A stretch of 64,000 bases of DNA from contig CM074761.1 of assembly GCA_037355855.1 (NCBI GenBank), positions 2,065,346 through 2,129,345 on the forward strand. Direction: 5' to 3'. Position 1 is the stretch's first letter. The number at the start of each line of letters is the position of its first letter. This document shows positions 53,201 through 63,900 of the stretch, in pieces. Under the pieces are notes generated by a model. The model did no database searches and was not told the origin of the DNA. It saw only the letters and a program-made list of their open reading frames with translations. The translations under genes were made by a program, and so were the position numbers. This DNA is from Pseudo-nitzschia pungens (Eukaryota > Bacillariophyta > Bacillariophyceae > Bacillariales > Bacillariaceae).

Positions 53201-55347
53201 TTCAAGAAGAACTCAAAACGAAGGAGAAAACAATCGAAGACCTTAAACAGCAAATGAATAGTGAAAGCGAGGTTCAAATCGGGGTCAATGAGTCTGAAGA
53301 ACGAAGGAGAAAAGTTGAATTTGAACTCTCCCAAGCGAACGAAAAGATTGAAGAATTGACAACAAATTTGCGTGAACGAGAGAAGGAACTTCGGGAGGTT
53401 GGCGATGAAAAAAACGAAAATACTATTTTTTCAGAGAGTAGATGCAGGGTGATGGAAGATGAGGTTTTTTCTCTCAACGAGGAACTCAAACTCAGAGAGA
53501 TGAGGCTTCAGAATACTAACAATGAGCTCGAGACAATGAAAACAGATATTCAGCAAAAAGAACAAACTATTGAAGCCTTAAAGGCATCGATCCAATCTCT
53601 GGAGAACGACGTACAGCAAATTCGCAATGAAAACGATGAGTTGTCTGTTGCGGAAGAGATAGCGCACAACTTGAAGTTGGAATTAGCTACAACTGGGAGT
53701 GAACTCGCTGCAAAAGAAAAAAAACTTGAGTCTCTGAAAGAAGAAATGGAAATTGAGAAGGAACATGGAATGAATCTCAAATATGAGCTTGACATCGCGA
53801 GGCGGAAGTTAATTGAATCTCAGAAAAATAATGACGACTTAAAACTAGATTTCGAGGATGTAAAGCAAGGAAAGAAGATGTTGGAAGTAAAACTGTCAGA
53901 AGCAAAGAACGAAATAGATTCACTCAATTCTTCGAGTAGGAAGCACATCTCTGAGCTGGAGAGTGAAATATCTACGCTGAAGATTAACTTGACTTTCAAA
54001 GACGAAGAGATACTGCTCGAAAAAAAAAATGCTGAAGAACTTGCTAAGCCATTGAAGGAAGCAATAAATTCTCTCAATGAAGAATTTATGCGAGAGAAGT
54101 CCGGACGAGAGTCGGACAAGAAATTTCTCTCGTCAGATATTGAAGCGTTGAAGTCAGAAATAAAAATGCTCTCGCAAAAAAATGAATCACTTTCTGAAGA
54201 GTGCGAGAAAGAGATTGGCAAGCGAACAACTTGTATAAACGCTTTGGAGTCGTCGACGCAAAAACTCCAATGCGAATTGAACACTTTGGTTGCCAAAATA
54301 GATGACCGAGATGTGATTATTCAAAAATTGAAAGAAATTATATCGGAAGGTGAAAAAAGGGAGGAAACGGTTCGTAAAGATTGTGATGCACTAAAGAAAT
54401 CAGAACAAGACCTAAGAAAGCAACTTGACAATCTTCAAGCAGAGCATGAATTGGTAGCAAGACGTGATAAGGAAGAGATGGATGCAAAGCTGCAGAGTTT
54501 GCATTCTGGACACAGACAAGAGTTCGAGAAAACGCTATCAGAACTCCGTGACGTACAACGAGTACTAGCTGAGAGAAGCAGTCTTCTCGCAGAGGTGGTT
54601 GACCACAATAGGGATATTGAATCGAAACTGAAAATGGAGCGAGAGAAACGTCTAGAGCTAGAGGCGACGTTCGCAGAGGAACGATACAATGTTGAGAAAG
54701 TAAGGGGAGAGCTCTTAAAGGTGCAAGAAGAACGTGTACGAAAACAGAGTGATCTGGAGTCGAAGTTACACGAGGAACGCGCTCTGAAGGAACATGCTAA
54801 GCAAGCGCTAAAAACTTTGACAGCAAAGTACAAAGAAACAATGAGGACAGAAAGAAATATGTTAGACTTGGAAAAGGAGAACAAAGAATTGAAAGACAAA
54901 ATTAACCGTCAAGAAGCATATTTGAAGCGAAAACTCCAAAAGGAAAAGGCAGACCGAAGTCGATTGACTCCGAGGAAGAGTATTGGAAATCCTGATTGTA
55001 GCACTCAAAGAACACCTCTGAAGAATATGACAAACAGTTCTGGTAAAGGTTGTCGTGCAACGTCAACATTTACCAGGTCGAGATTGCAAGCGCCGTCCTC
55101 GATCAGTCGTAGGATTTCTACGGACATACCAGTGACCGGTAATAAAAGGAGATCAAACGGCTCTTTGTCTGCATCTAGTTGTCGCTTGTTGATCAGTCCG
55201 AAGAGTGCAAGCACCGGGAGTGTGAGAAGCACTCAATTGGAAACTCCTATGAAGCAAACAACACCTTTATCCGCGCAAGATATATTGCAGTTTGAACTCG
55301 ACGACGATCAGTCAATCGGATCAGAACTTTCTTTGATTTTGCGGTGA
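50203..55347 (+). CDS. Giant coiled-coil protein with S/T-P-rich ends (1714 aa)
   Basis: The ATG at 50203 (MTTPKFSVNRAV) is chosen because the open frame upstream starts only at GTG. Residues 1-60 are basic with several S/T-P sites (RSTPFG, LTPLSSDSPMTPIRK). From about residue 90 to 1590 the protein is almost unbroken coiled coil with no hydrophobic or enzymatic domain. The C-terminal 120 residues are again basic and rich in S/T-P (RLTPRKS, QRTPLKNM, LISPKSAS, LETPMKQTTPLS), ending in an acidic DDDQSIGSELSLILR. There is no motor, SMC head or GRIP motif that I can see. The layout, rod plus disordered ends with CDK-like sites, is typical of centrosomal, spindle or nuclear-lamina-like scaffolds, which is an inference. 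No intron or frameshift is seen across 5.1 kb. Confidence 0.8.
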   Translation: MTTPKFSVNRAVDSQRSGNRSTPFGMKILTPLSSDSPMTPIRKSLFQKRRVTSNKRQKESFRAINELREDSKEVDNISPNTSSKKKGGQLKSLRDRFNNIQKGLGSIDEERNNLVEKVKKLDREKLFIHQQLELRESEILTLIKRCASQEEKMRESSKLRSKNRELQNNLESVKKQLRGIEDNKQDRLNLEKKLQESELDRERLKDRLAQVQREHDSVTGTLQECLTKIRRLTEEKQALVEESRNERKRAEKEIEKLHLKHVDDSNTLKENLQAHQSRIKDMEKILQDNMKSNTALRREKAAMSQVQEKEIKELVGTYEEQLKELRQQLEKAAYEKEAEKELGAQELVAEIEMMREEIKSKDALIEGLESEFSDQMMTLMSKQSRLDEAEEEKTNLNSKVESFMKMEIEYAALVDFVEIMDSNLAEVTTTNAHLELEREELLEETDELRRKASLLEQQFLNMRNNNKAKEIDFRELLNTEKDELRKELEGSLKEAQIEILKLKEELETRNEYISTLETELDQARRLVSEKEEEILSITTEINSIRSNVGEDLKKARIEVVTLQAEVFAKDQQLASIEGHLEGAREIRELEEEMEEGNTFDTENNVIPSEDRTLQLHPKELQHQLEQTKELVDQKCSMHAQESVDDHVLAELPCTSLDELEERIRMLEKQLLEATSSRSESAANLRKAQERIEKLEKKLLENDARTISLQNQLRDATRSLQIEESKASFVEEEYRLHAQFRLESERNAVEALSKISALEGKIEEMSSQARDLQIRLRQSMEDIATKDEAITSVKVELAKSRVESEALRSRLEITCTEKRNLDILMGEKETELRMEIKETCAVLIRKEDRIKELEELVSKNEGSVEKLQELYDEAKDDIVLLEDEIQSQEKEVTTLTEEIRKLNQNSFLNGQELEQKVRDLTSELEKCNATLEKERESWIWKENSSNQEISHLRENLLELRESHAEREALITTLQEDLKARQIQISVAKNEVSDSANAISELQEELKTKEKTIEDLKQQMNSESEVQIGVNESEERRRKVEFELSQANEKIEELTTNLREREKELREVGDEKNENTIFSESRCRVMEDEVFSLNEELKLREMRLQNTNNELETMKTDIQQKEQTIEALKASIQSLENDVQQIRNENDELSVAEEIAHNLKLELATTGSELAAKEKKLESLKEEMEIEKEHGMNLKYELDIARRKLIESQKNNDDLKLDFEDVKQGKKMLEVKLSEAKNEIDSLNSSSRKHISELESEISTLKINLTFKDEEILLEKKNAEELAKPLKEAINSLNEEFMREKSGRESDKKFLSSDIEALKSEIKMLSQKNESLSEECEKEIGKRTTCINALESSTQKLQCELNTLVAKIDDRDVIIQKLKEIISEGEKREETVRKDCDALKKSEQDLRKQLDNLQAEHELVARRDKEEMDAKLQSLHSGHRQEFEKTLSELRDVQRVLAERSSLLAEVVDHNRDIESKLKMEREKRLELEATFAEERYNVEKVRGELLKVQEERVRKQSDLESKLHEERALKEHAKQALKTLTAKYKETMRTERNMLDLEKENKELKDKINRQEAYLKRKLQKEKADRSRLTPRKSIGNPDCSTQRTPLKNMTNSSGKGCRATSTFTRSRLQAPSSISRRISTDIPVTGNKRRSNGSLSASSCRLLISPKSASTGSVRSTQLETPMKQTTPLSAQDILQFELDDDQSIGSELSLILR

Positions 55348-56377
55348 TTAGGAATTCTTCATCCTATGGGGTATGTAGAGTACTGGTATAAATACGAACT
55401 GAAAACGAGGGGGGAGACAAAGATGGGCCATGTCTATAATCCATACTAAATGTATAATACACGATATTGTTGGAAAATATTACACCTACCCTTTTCACAT
55501 TCATAGCAGTTGTATCTTACTGCCTGCCGCCACGTTTTGATCAACGTGTATAAGCTTGGGTAGTCGCTAAGGAAAAATCGATCCATTGAATCATTCTGTT
55601 CGTTTTGCAGACATATCGATCTCAGATGTGCGGGATGAATTTCGATTCTTCACAAATTGGAAGCGCCGCGTTCTCAGTAGCTCTGTGTTAGCATTCGAGA
55701 AGTTGAGTCCTCACCTGGCTTGGAAGGATCGAATTGAGCCCATTTTAATGACAGCCACACTGATACACTTAACGTTCGTTGCTATTGGGACAACTGGTGT
55801 CATCGCTAAATAGATCATGCACTACTCCATGTCAAAGTTCTTTTACAACTCCTCGTGCTGCTTGCTTCCGGGCACGGATGGCAAATTGTCATACAGTTCA
55901 TTCGTCGTTCGATTCATGTTCAAGTCGGAAAAACTCATGAACAAGCGTCCCCGGTATAACTGTTCCGATAGACTTCGTGGGTCGCTTGTCGTCATCGTAG
56001 ATAATATCTTTGGATCGCCTTTTTCCTGCAAAGGGAGTTTGCTCGTGTTCGCGGAACAGCAGTTCCTAATTCGTGTCATTGAAATAGTGGTATGCGTCAC
56101 AGTGGGCGTCACAGCAGAATCATGTACTGCGTCCATACGCCTTCCCATTCAATACTGGTCATTCTTTTATGGACTGAATAGTCCACGATCGAATGTAATA
56201 CATTCGATGGATCATACTTTGGCATTCGTTCATTGGATGCGGGATACTAGTTGGTCGGTCTCTTCTAGGTGTCCTGTATCAACGTCGATACTAGTGCTTG
56301 TTTATACTAGTTCAGTTGTTTTGCACAGAAATATGCATGCTGCAATCCACGTGCAGCAGATGGGTGTTCCACGTTGG

Positions 56378-56424
56378 GCAATCGCGATCGCGATCGCAAT
56401 CGCAATCGCAATCGCAATCGCAAT
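56378..56424. repeat. (ATCGCA)/(ATCGCG) hexamer tandem repeat
   Basis: About seven hexamer units, first ATCGCG then ATCGCA. It encodes alternating Ile-Ala in one frame, which inflates ORFs here. Confidence 0.9.
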
Positions 56425-56888
56425 ATGCAGTTCGATCCCTATCTGTGTTGTAGACGATCTGCAATGCTTGGCGCTCGTGGCATTGGGCTTCGTACAGAGC
56501 GAGCCCCCGTACTCGGAGCACCATTGCTTTTTCACGTAACTGTTCGGTTCGAGTGCTATCATTCGTCGTACAGACAAGAATCGTTGTTGTACGCGAATCC
56601 GTAATTCGTGGATCGGATATCCAGATTGCTATAAGCGAATTCGTCATTCGTGGATCTCAAGGTCGGTCGCGTCAATCGTCCTTATATCCAGCTCAATCGC
56701 TCCGTGCTCCTATAGGCTTTGCGTCTGTCAGGGCATCGATGTTGTCCTCTTGTTGATACTACAGCTACTTTCGCTGCATGGACAGGAATATACCACATCA
56801 TCCCCGCTGTGCTTCAGGGAAAGCGGCACGACACAAAATCAATCAATCAAGCTTATAAGCCAAGATCTTTTGTCGTTTGGAGAGGCTA

Positions 56889-57412
56889 TCAAACAATTGC
56901 TGTTACAGTGTTCTTTGTCTTTTGTTGAAGGAAGCATACAATACAGGGGAGACCATGTCTTCTGGATCGTTGGTTTAGGAGTTCAGGGGCATCGTCGGAG
57001 GCATCTTTGCTCGCGGCGTCGTCAGAGTCACCTGTTACATCAGCTGTATCAGGGTCGGTCTTCTGCGTAGCGGAAAGAAAGCTGCGGCGTTGTGGAGTGG
57101 CAGTCATTTGCTTCAATCCGAGAGCTTGATTGACGAAGGGAACACATTCGTTGAAATCATGCATTCGCTCATCTCCTATTTCCATAGCCTGAACTTTCGG
57201 GTGATCAAGGCGCTCGTCCTTGATGGAATGGAAGAATCGCGTGACGTTCTGATTATCGAGTCGGGCCTCGCCTTATTTGCACTACACGGTCTTGCTTTAA
57301 GCAGCAACCCCATAGTTGGCACGATTGGTAGCGTCGAAGATATCATTTCTATACATGTGGGCGTTCTGACAGAGTCTTCATGGGCAGGCCTAGTCTCCAA
57401 GTCAGCTTCGAG
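56889..57412 (-). pseudogene. Decaying minus-strand coding remnant, family unknown
   Basis: One minus-strand frame reads YRNDIFDATNRANYGVAA, stop, SKTV, stop, CK, stop, then GEARLDNQNVTRFFHSIKDE, HPKVQAMEIGDERMHDFNEC and VPFVNQALGLKQMTA, ending in an acidic Ser/Asp tail. Residue composition looks like real protein, while three in-frame stops lie between well-formed segments and more lie upstream. I do not recognise the family. The stops could instead mean an unannotated intron. Confidence 0.35.
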
Positions 57413-57997
57413 GATACTGCTGGGTTCGCTTCAATCTTTTTACACCTCGTCGGTTCAAGCAACTACAGTGAGCGTCGCTCGCACCATGTTGTTTCGTCAT
57501 GAAACAGTCCGCACCAACATCGCATCGGCTTGTGCGCAATGCTTTCCCGAGTCAAGTGCAGTATATTCCTCCACTAACTGCTGATATCGCAGCAATGAAG
57601 ATATAGCTGGATGCGCGCACAATTACAGCACTTTCGTTGACACTGATGCTGTTGCTAGGTCGGAACCCTGAAACATTGCTCTGATTGCCGAGATCCGATA
57701 CCATAGAGCCCCCAAGACTCAAATCAGGCTTCTTTGAAAATGCATCACGGCTCAGAATGCCCCATGGTGAGGGGGAATGAGCTTTATGGCAAACAGAAAA
57801 AAACAATTGATACGTTTCACAGTACCGGTACGTTCTAAACCATCATCGACAATTTCTATCTATGAAGGAGCAAATTTCGCCGTGTACCTCAGAACGAAGA
57901 AACATATGTCGCACTTTAGACAGAGTCAGGTTGCAGCGCATGCTTCTGCGAAAAAGATCACTTAAAGATGTAATGCTGAATACATCGATTTATGAAT

Positions 57998-60900
57998 CTA
58001 TTCAAATAGATCTTCCTTCGAAAAAAGAGGAACATCACCCTGGCCTTCCACAGGATTGATGCAATTCTTTCGGTTGGGGAGAACGTAATCAAGGTCATCG
58101 TCAGTCAGTGTCTTGCCAAATCCCTCCGTGAACCACCCCACGATCCCATTGTATATATTATCCCAACCCATGGTTGGAATGAAGCGCGTCCGGGTGTTTC
58201 GAGATGCGTTCAGAATACTCTCACTGGTAAGATCACTAGGATATTTTCCAAGGATGCGGCCACCCTTTACCTTGCCGCCCATGATGAAATAGTTGCCACC
58301 CCAGCCATGATCGGCACCAGCATTGGAGTTGGGAGTAATGGTCCTGCCGAATTCGGAGGCCACGATAATTGTTACCTGATCCCAGAGGCCGTCCTCTTTG
58401 AGCTGGGTGACAAATCGTTCCAGATTTCGGTTAACTTCTATGAGTTTAAGTTTAAGGTTAGGTTTCATTTCTTGGTGGTGGTCAAAGCCATTGAACTCAA
58501 TGGTAAACGTGTCACGGTCCACGTTGCGATCAGCTTTTGTTTTGATCATTTTGGCTAGTGTTTTGAAGCTTCTCCATATGTTATTTTCGTCCTCGACCGG
58601 TGTCCAGATGTCGTCGTTGACGCTTACCGTATCAAAGTATCCTGACAAGCGTTTCCCGTCGTGAATGCCATTCATCAACACGTCCGACCAGGTGTCGCCA
58701 AAAATTCCGGAAAAGGCATCTTGCTCTCCATTCAGATCTGAGGTTTTACTCTTGATGTCAAACCATTCCTCTTCCTTGGTCACCATTGGGAATTCAATGG
58801 GGCCGTCTCGACCAACAATCGACATAGGTACTCCAATTGCTGGATTGACAGCAATTGCCATCGAGTTACCCTGGATCCCAATGGCGTTCACAACACTGTT
58901 GAATCTTTCGTGCACTAGGTCTGCCATTCTACCCATAATGCCGGTTCCCACTACAGTATCATAAGGATCGTTCTTCTTCACTTCCTTGACCATCGCATCA
59001 TGCCCGAAAAGTCGCGATTTGGTAACAACGTCCCAATTATCTCTATTCATATTGGGTTGATTGACCACTCCCGTGTTGGCAAAGAACAGCAAATCCTTCT
59101 CATCGTAAAGCTTTTTCACAAACGGCAGCTCCTCGTGAATCGCAAATTCTTCGCATGGTTGGTCGGTACCTCCCGGTGTAATTGTCAAATCGAATTCATC
59201 TTCCTTGAACGCCAGGACGCCACGTTCTTCCAAGTACTGTACGTCCACTGTTGTTCCCTTTGCGTTTGTTCCGGTACAAGACTTTGGTACAAGCACATTG
59301 TAGCTGTCCAGTCCACCATTCAGCATAAAATGAATCACGGCCTTGTAGGGGATGCCCGTTGGATCCTTCTCCTCTATAGGTGCACGGTTTATACTTGTTT
59401 TTCTCACCAAAGCATTGGAATTAAATTCCGGAGAGAGTGCAATCAACTGCTGTGCATTGATCAGTGCCTCGCGTGCACGATCCTCTGTTTTTCCATTCAC
59501 CAGAGTTTCTTCGTACGCTTTCTTGACTATCTCTCTGCTTTCAGGAGAAAGCCGGCCACTTGTCAACGTCATCGCAAGATCATTTACGATATCATCCACA
59601 GTTTCGAGTCCATACATAGCCGGGTTATACTTATTGCTTCCAAAGTTGTAGTCGTCGTCCCCAATAACACAGACGCTAAAACCGCCGTATGTTGTTGGAT
59701 ATGGTGTACCAAAGAAGGACTCACCACACTTTGCAGAACCGTACTTGAACAAACTCATCATTCCGTTAGCAACCGTGACGGATGTTGGACCATTCAAAAC
59801 TTCAGCTTCGGGTGCAAACATACCTGCAGCTCTAGCTCGTCCTGTAGACAGAATGTTGATGGTACCATTGGAAAAAATGAGCAAACGCATACAAACCACG
59901 CATGGCAATGGAAATGCCGCAGCAAAAGTTATCTGAGTACTCACCTGGTGCAACGTAGAAGGGCCAGAAGAATGAAAACACACTTGGAAGGTGATGCGGT
60001 TCCTCCCCTATCGTATCAATAAGATCCTTCCCGAACCTGACGAGTGGGTTTTCTGCTGTAGTCGTGTATTCGGAAGCCCGCATGGCTTTGATGATCCTCA
60101 TGTATGGTCCTTGCAGCTGCCCCCTGTATTTCGAGTGAGAGAACAAATAAGAAAAGAAAGCAACTGAGAGCTACTGCAAAAACAATCACCGATCATAATA
60201 TAGCCAACATCGAAGGAAAGAACTTACTGGATGGGATCTGCATCAAGGATAGGGTCTTGGGACTCTCTATCGAGAAGGATTGCTGCAATAGTCGCTTCAA
60301 GGCACCCATATTGATTGCTTCCGAACTTGCCGTAAGTTCCAGTCTTGAAGGCAGTGGCAATCTCTTTGAGGTATCTTGGCGATGGGTTTGAAATTCCGAA
60401 GCGCTGTGCCAACTTCCCTCCAATGAAAGAGGCCACATTAGGGTGGTAGAAATAGTGTTGAAGAGCTGCATCTAACTCGTATTCAGCATCACGACTTGTA
60501 GCATCAGGAAGTGACCAGAAAGAAACAGGGTTTCTGAATTGAATTGATCCATCTCCAAGCTGAGCAATTGACAAAATGTTTTTTCGATAGTGAATTCGTC
60601 CTACCATATCTATGACCTCAAAAATTGTATCTTTCGTGATCAGTCCGGACGGAAATTTGTTGAGACGTTCAAGACTTGTGGATACAAAGGAAACACCATC
60701 GGGTACAACAGCTCCGATAGTAGCAATGGCCAACACTTTCTCCACGGAGGTCAACTCAGATTCATTCTTAATCGCCATGGTCTCCTCGACAGCAACTTTG
60801 CATTGGCAATTTCCGTCAGTCTCATCGATGAAACAATCGTTAATGGATTCGCAATTCGCAACAAAGTCCTTGATGAAGTCTTCAATGTTAACGAACGCAG

Positions 60901-63900
60901 GAGAAGGTTGCCAATCAGTCCGGAAAAATGACTTGGTATCACTGGATACTTCCCGTAATGTAGAATCTGCCAAGTCACCTACTGCGATACTTGGTTGGTG
61001 CACAATTGCAACGTTTCCCTCAGGGCTCACTTTTGCACTCATCACACATGGAGCAGAAAGCCAATGGAAGGTGTCTCTGCTATCACATGCGTATGGACTT
61101 TCCTCGTTATTGCATTCAAAAGCAAAATTTGGTGGCATCGAGGTGCAAACGTTAAGACCTTCAGCTGCGCAGCGTTGATTTGCTTTTTCAAACGAGACAC
61201 GCTCTGTAGAGAAAAGCTCTGGTCTTTTTTTTATCCTGCCCTTGCTATCGGTTGGATCACAGCAAACAGTTGTTGCGTCCAGTTGCGACGGATTGCCGCA
61301 TAGATTTTGTCCATCTTTCTGATTGATTCTGTACAGGCTTTTCGCATTGTCATAGAAAGCTTGATTGACACACGGTGGACGAATGTATTCATACCACAAA
61401 CCTGGCGCTACTTCGACCGATCGAACTTCAAGAATGTCGCATTCAATGCCAGAGCATGCAACATCAGCAGGTAGTATAACGACGTTCTTTCCATCGCAAT
61501 CTCCATCACTATTTGTGTTGCAGATGGCAGATGCCAGAGCAGATGATGCAGTGTCCAGGGAAAGACGTGCAGGAGACTTGCCCTTAACCCAGTTTCCCTC
61601 GGGTGCAAAATCTGGATTTGACTTTGCACCTAGAATTCGATAAGTTGCACCTTTCTTTAGGAACTGCCGTTCAGGCAGATCGGCACAGAGAGGGTAGCCA
61701 TCCCCGACATACATTGAGTTCAATCCAAGCTAAAATGCAACGTCAAAAAAAATCAATGGGTTATTAGCTGCACTCAGTCTTTTCGCCATGCATTTCATTT
61801 CAAAGTGTTACCGCAACGTTAGGATAATAAAGTGCATACCTTTGGAAATTTATCCTTCCATCTTAATTCCATGCGAAGCGGATCGACCTCATTCTGAATA
61901 TTTTCGATGTTTCCACGTTTGTTTTGCTGTCTTAGTCCAACGTACACTTTAGCATATTCACTGATGTCAAAGTTAGTGTAAGTTTTGATCTCGTTGCCAT
62001 CGTCATCGAGTTTGAGTGTCCCATCATCATTTTGCTCCACTACGCCAATAGTGAATAGCTGCATGACCTCCCTTCAAAAGTTTTTTCAATGACGATACGA
62101 GAGTGTAATTTGAAGCAATTGATGCTTTCTGTCAGTAAGAATTTCTACAACAACGATGGAAAATGGGTGGATACCGTACGGGTCTGGATTTGGGTATTTC
62201 GTACCTTGCATAGTTCTCATCTGCCTGTTGTAGGATTTTAGATATAATGTAAGCAAAAGCAGTGCTTTGCCCGTTGATGTAAGTAAGCATTTTGGCCATG
62301 AGCGGATGGCGTGTCACCTCCTTGAGTACATCAAAATAATTACCGAAAGCATTCCTTGTGAAGCTATCATCAATTGACACGAACGAGATTGGGAGGGACA
62401 ACAAAGATGAGGCAAAGCTGCGTTTACATTCATTCTTCCAAAACTTGGATTCTCGGTACTGAATTCTTGGTACTCACATGTCATAGAAGCTTAGAGAGTT
62501 CTCTGTACAATCCTTGCAGCCAGTATCATCTGCGACAACCAGTATTTGGCTCAATGCGTATGCCATTCGTTGAGCAAGTTGATCCTTTGCGTGGAGAGCA
62601 ATTTCTGCCCACACTGTATTCTTTTGTTCATCATATGATCCGTTTGTCTCTTGTTTAATGAATTCTGTGCTAAGGTTGAATCCCCCTTTTTCTCGTGTTC
62701 CAGACTTTAAACCGTTAATATTCGCTACCTCGTCGGGACTTCCGCAGACAAGAACCTTTCCGCCAGCGGATTCGTCGATAATGGCGCCAGTGTCGTAAGA
62801 ACAAGCATCTTGGTCCGTCAATTGGCAGGAATCTTCGTTCAGGAAGGTTCTTGCAACATTGGAACATGCAACCATGAGTTTTTCCCGGATTGTTTCATCG
62901 AGGTCCAAGGGTGGATTGGCCGTGAGCTCAGCGGCCCCTTTCCCTCCATCGAGCATGGGGGAATCTACGTCGTTATCCTTCAGATCAAATGTTGGGGTGT
63001 GCAGCCAATACTTGGTACTGCCATTCCTCGTGGTCCTCGCCAAAACCACCTTAGATGGAACGTCGAACCCTACAATCTCGTCCTTTAACTGTTTGCAATA
63101 GTCGCCACCAACATCAGATGTGAGTTGTAAGACTTCCGTGCTTCCCTTTTCGAAGAAGTATTGTGTCATAACATCCTGGTATTTGCCGTTACCCAGTTCC
63201 AGAATGTTCTCGTAGAGAGAAACGTGTGCATCATCGAATTGAATTCGCGGATTGCCGGATACACCGTTGAAGAAAATATCCTTAGTCAAGGCTTTGAATG
63301 ATCAAGGTCGAGTTCGGGGTTGGGGTCCAGGTCGATGCAGAATGAGGTAGATAGACAGTGTGTGTGTGAGAGAGAAGCGACAAAAAGTGCTTTGTGAGCA
63401 GTAGTGTCCCATCGTTATTCACAAGGAATGGCTAGCCAAATGCCTCCGTCGTCCTTACATTTCCCTCCGTCCACCGGGATCGTCAAGGTGAGTCTTCCTC
63501 CAACACCCTCCACGGGACGAATGCCCATTATCATAAATCTGTAACACAATTTCAACGAAAGTAGAAGGTTAGGGATGGCAAGAATCTCTATCCCCCCAAA
63601 AAGCAACACGACCAACTATAACAAAAACAATAAGAGAAGCAGCAGCGGTGCATTGTGGTCAAATGCCATCAGCACGGACACTACTTTTGCACGATCGTTC
63701 GTACCGTTGCCCCTTCTGGCTGACCGAGATTTTCGTCAAATCTTCCTTCAGTTCCCCGTTGTTTCTGAAACTTGCGTATTCCATCGGTCCATCGACGACG
63801 GTTCGAATTTGACCCTCGGTGGCATCCTCTGTGGGGTAGATCGTCAGAATCAACTTGTTCGTGTCGAGTGGACTCTTGCGAACCTCCAGGTACGACTTAA

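Larger units (their letters stand above)
55348..57997. other. Decayed region with broken reading frames
   Basis: 2.65 kb without an intact gene. It contains a hexamer repeat and, on the minus strand, a coding-like reading with several in-frame stops (listed separately). On the plus strand, frame 2 is open from 55586 to 56539 except for one stop at 55811, but the predicted sequence is low in coding character and includes the repeat. No protein family is recognised on either strand. Confidence 0.4.

Noticed and set aside
55817..56539. 240-codon plus-strand ORF
   Set aside because: It contains an Ile-Ala run produced by the hexamer repeat and has no domain or family resemblance; the region looks decayed on both strands.
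57090..57584. 164-codon plus-strand ORF
   Set aside because: The opposite strand reads better as a decayed protein; this ORF starts at a non-ATG codon and shows no motif.
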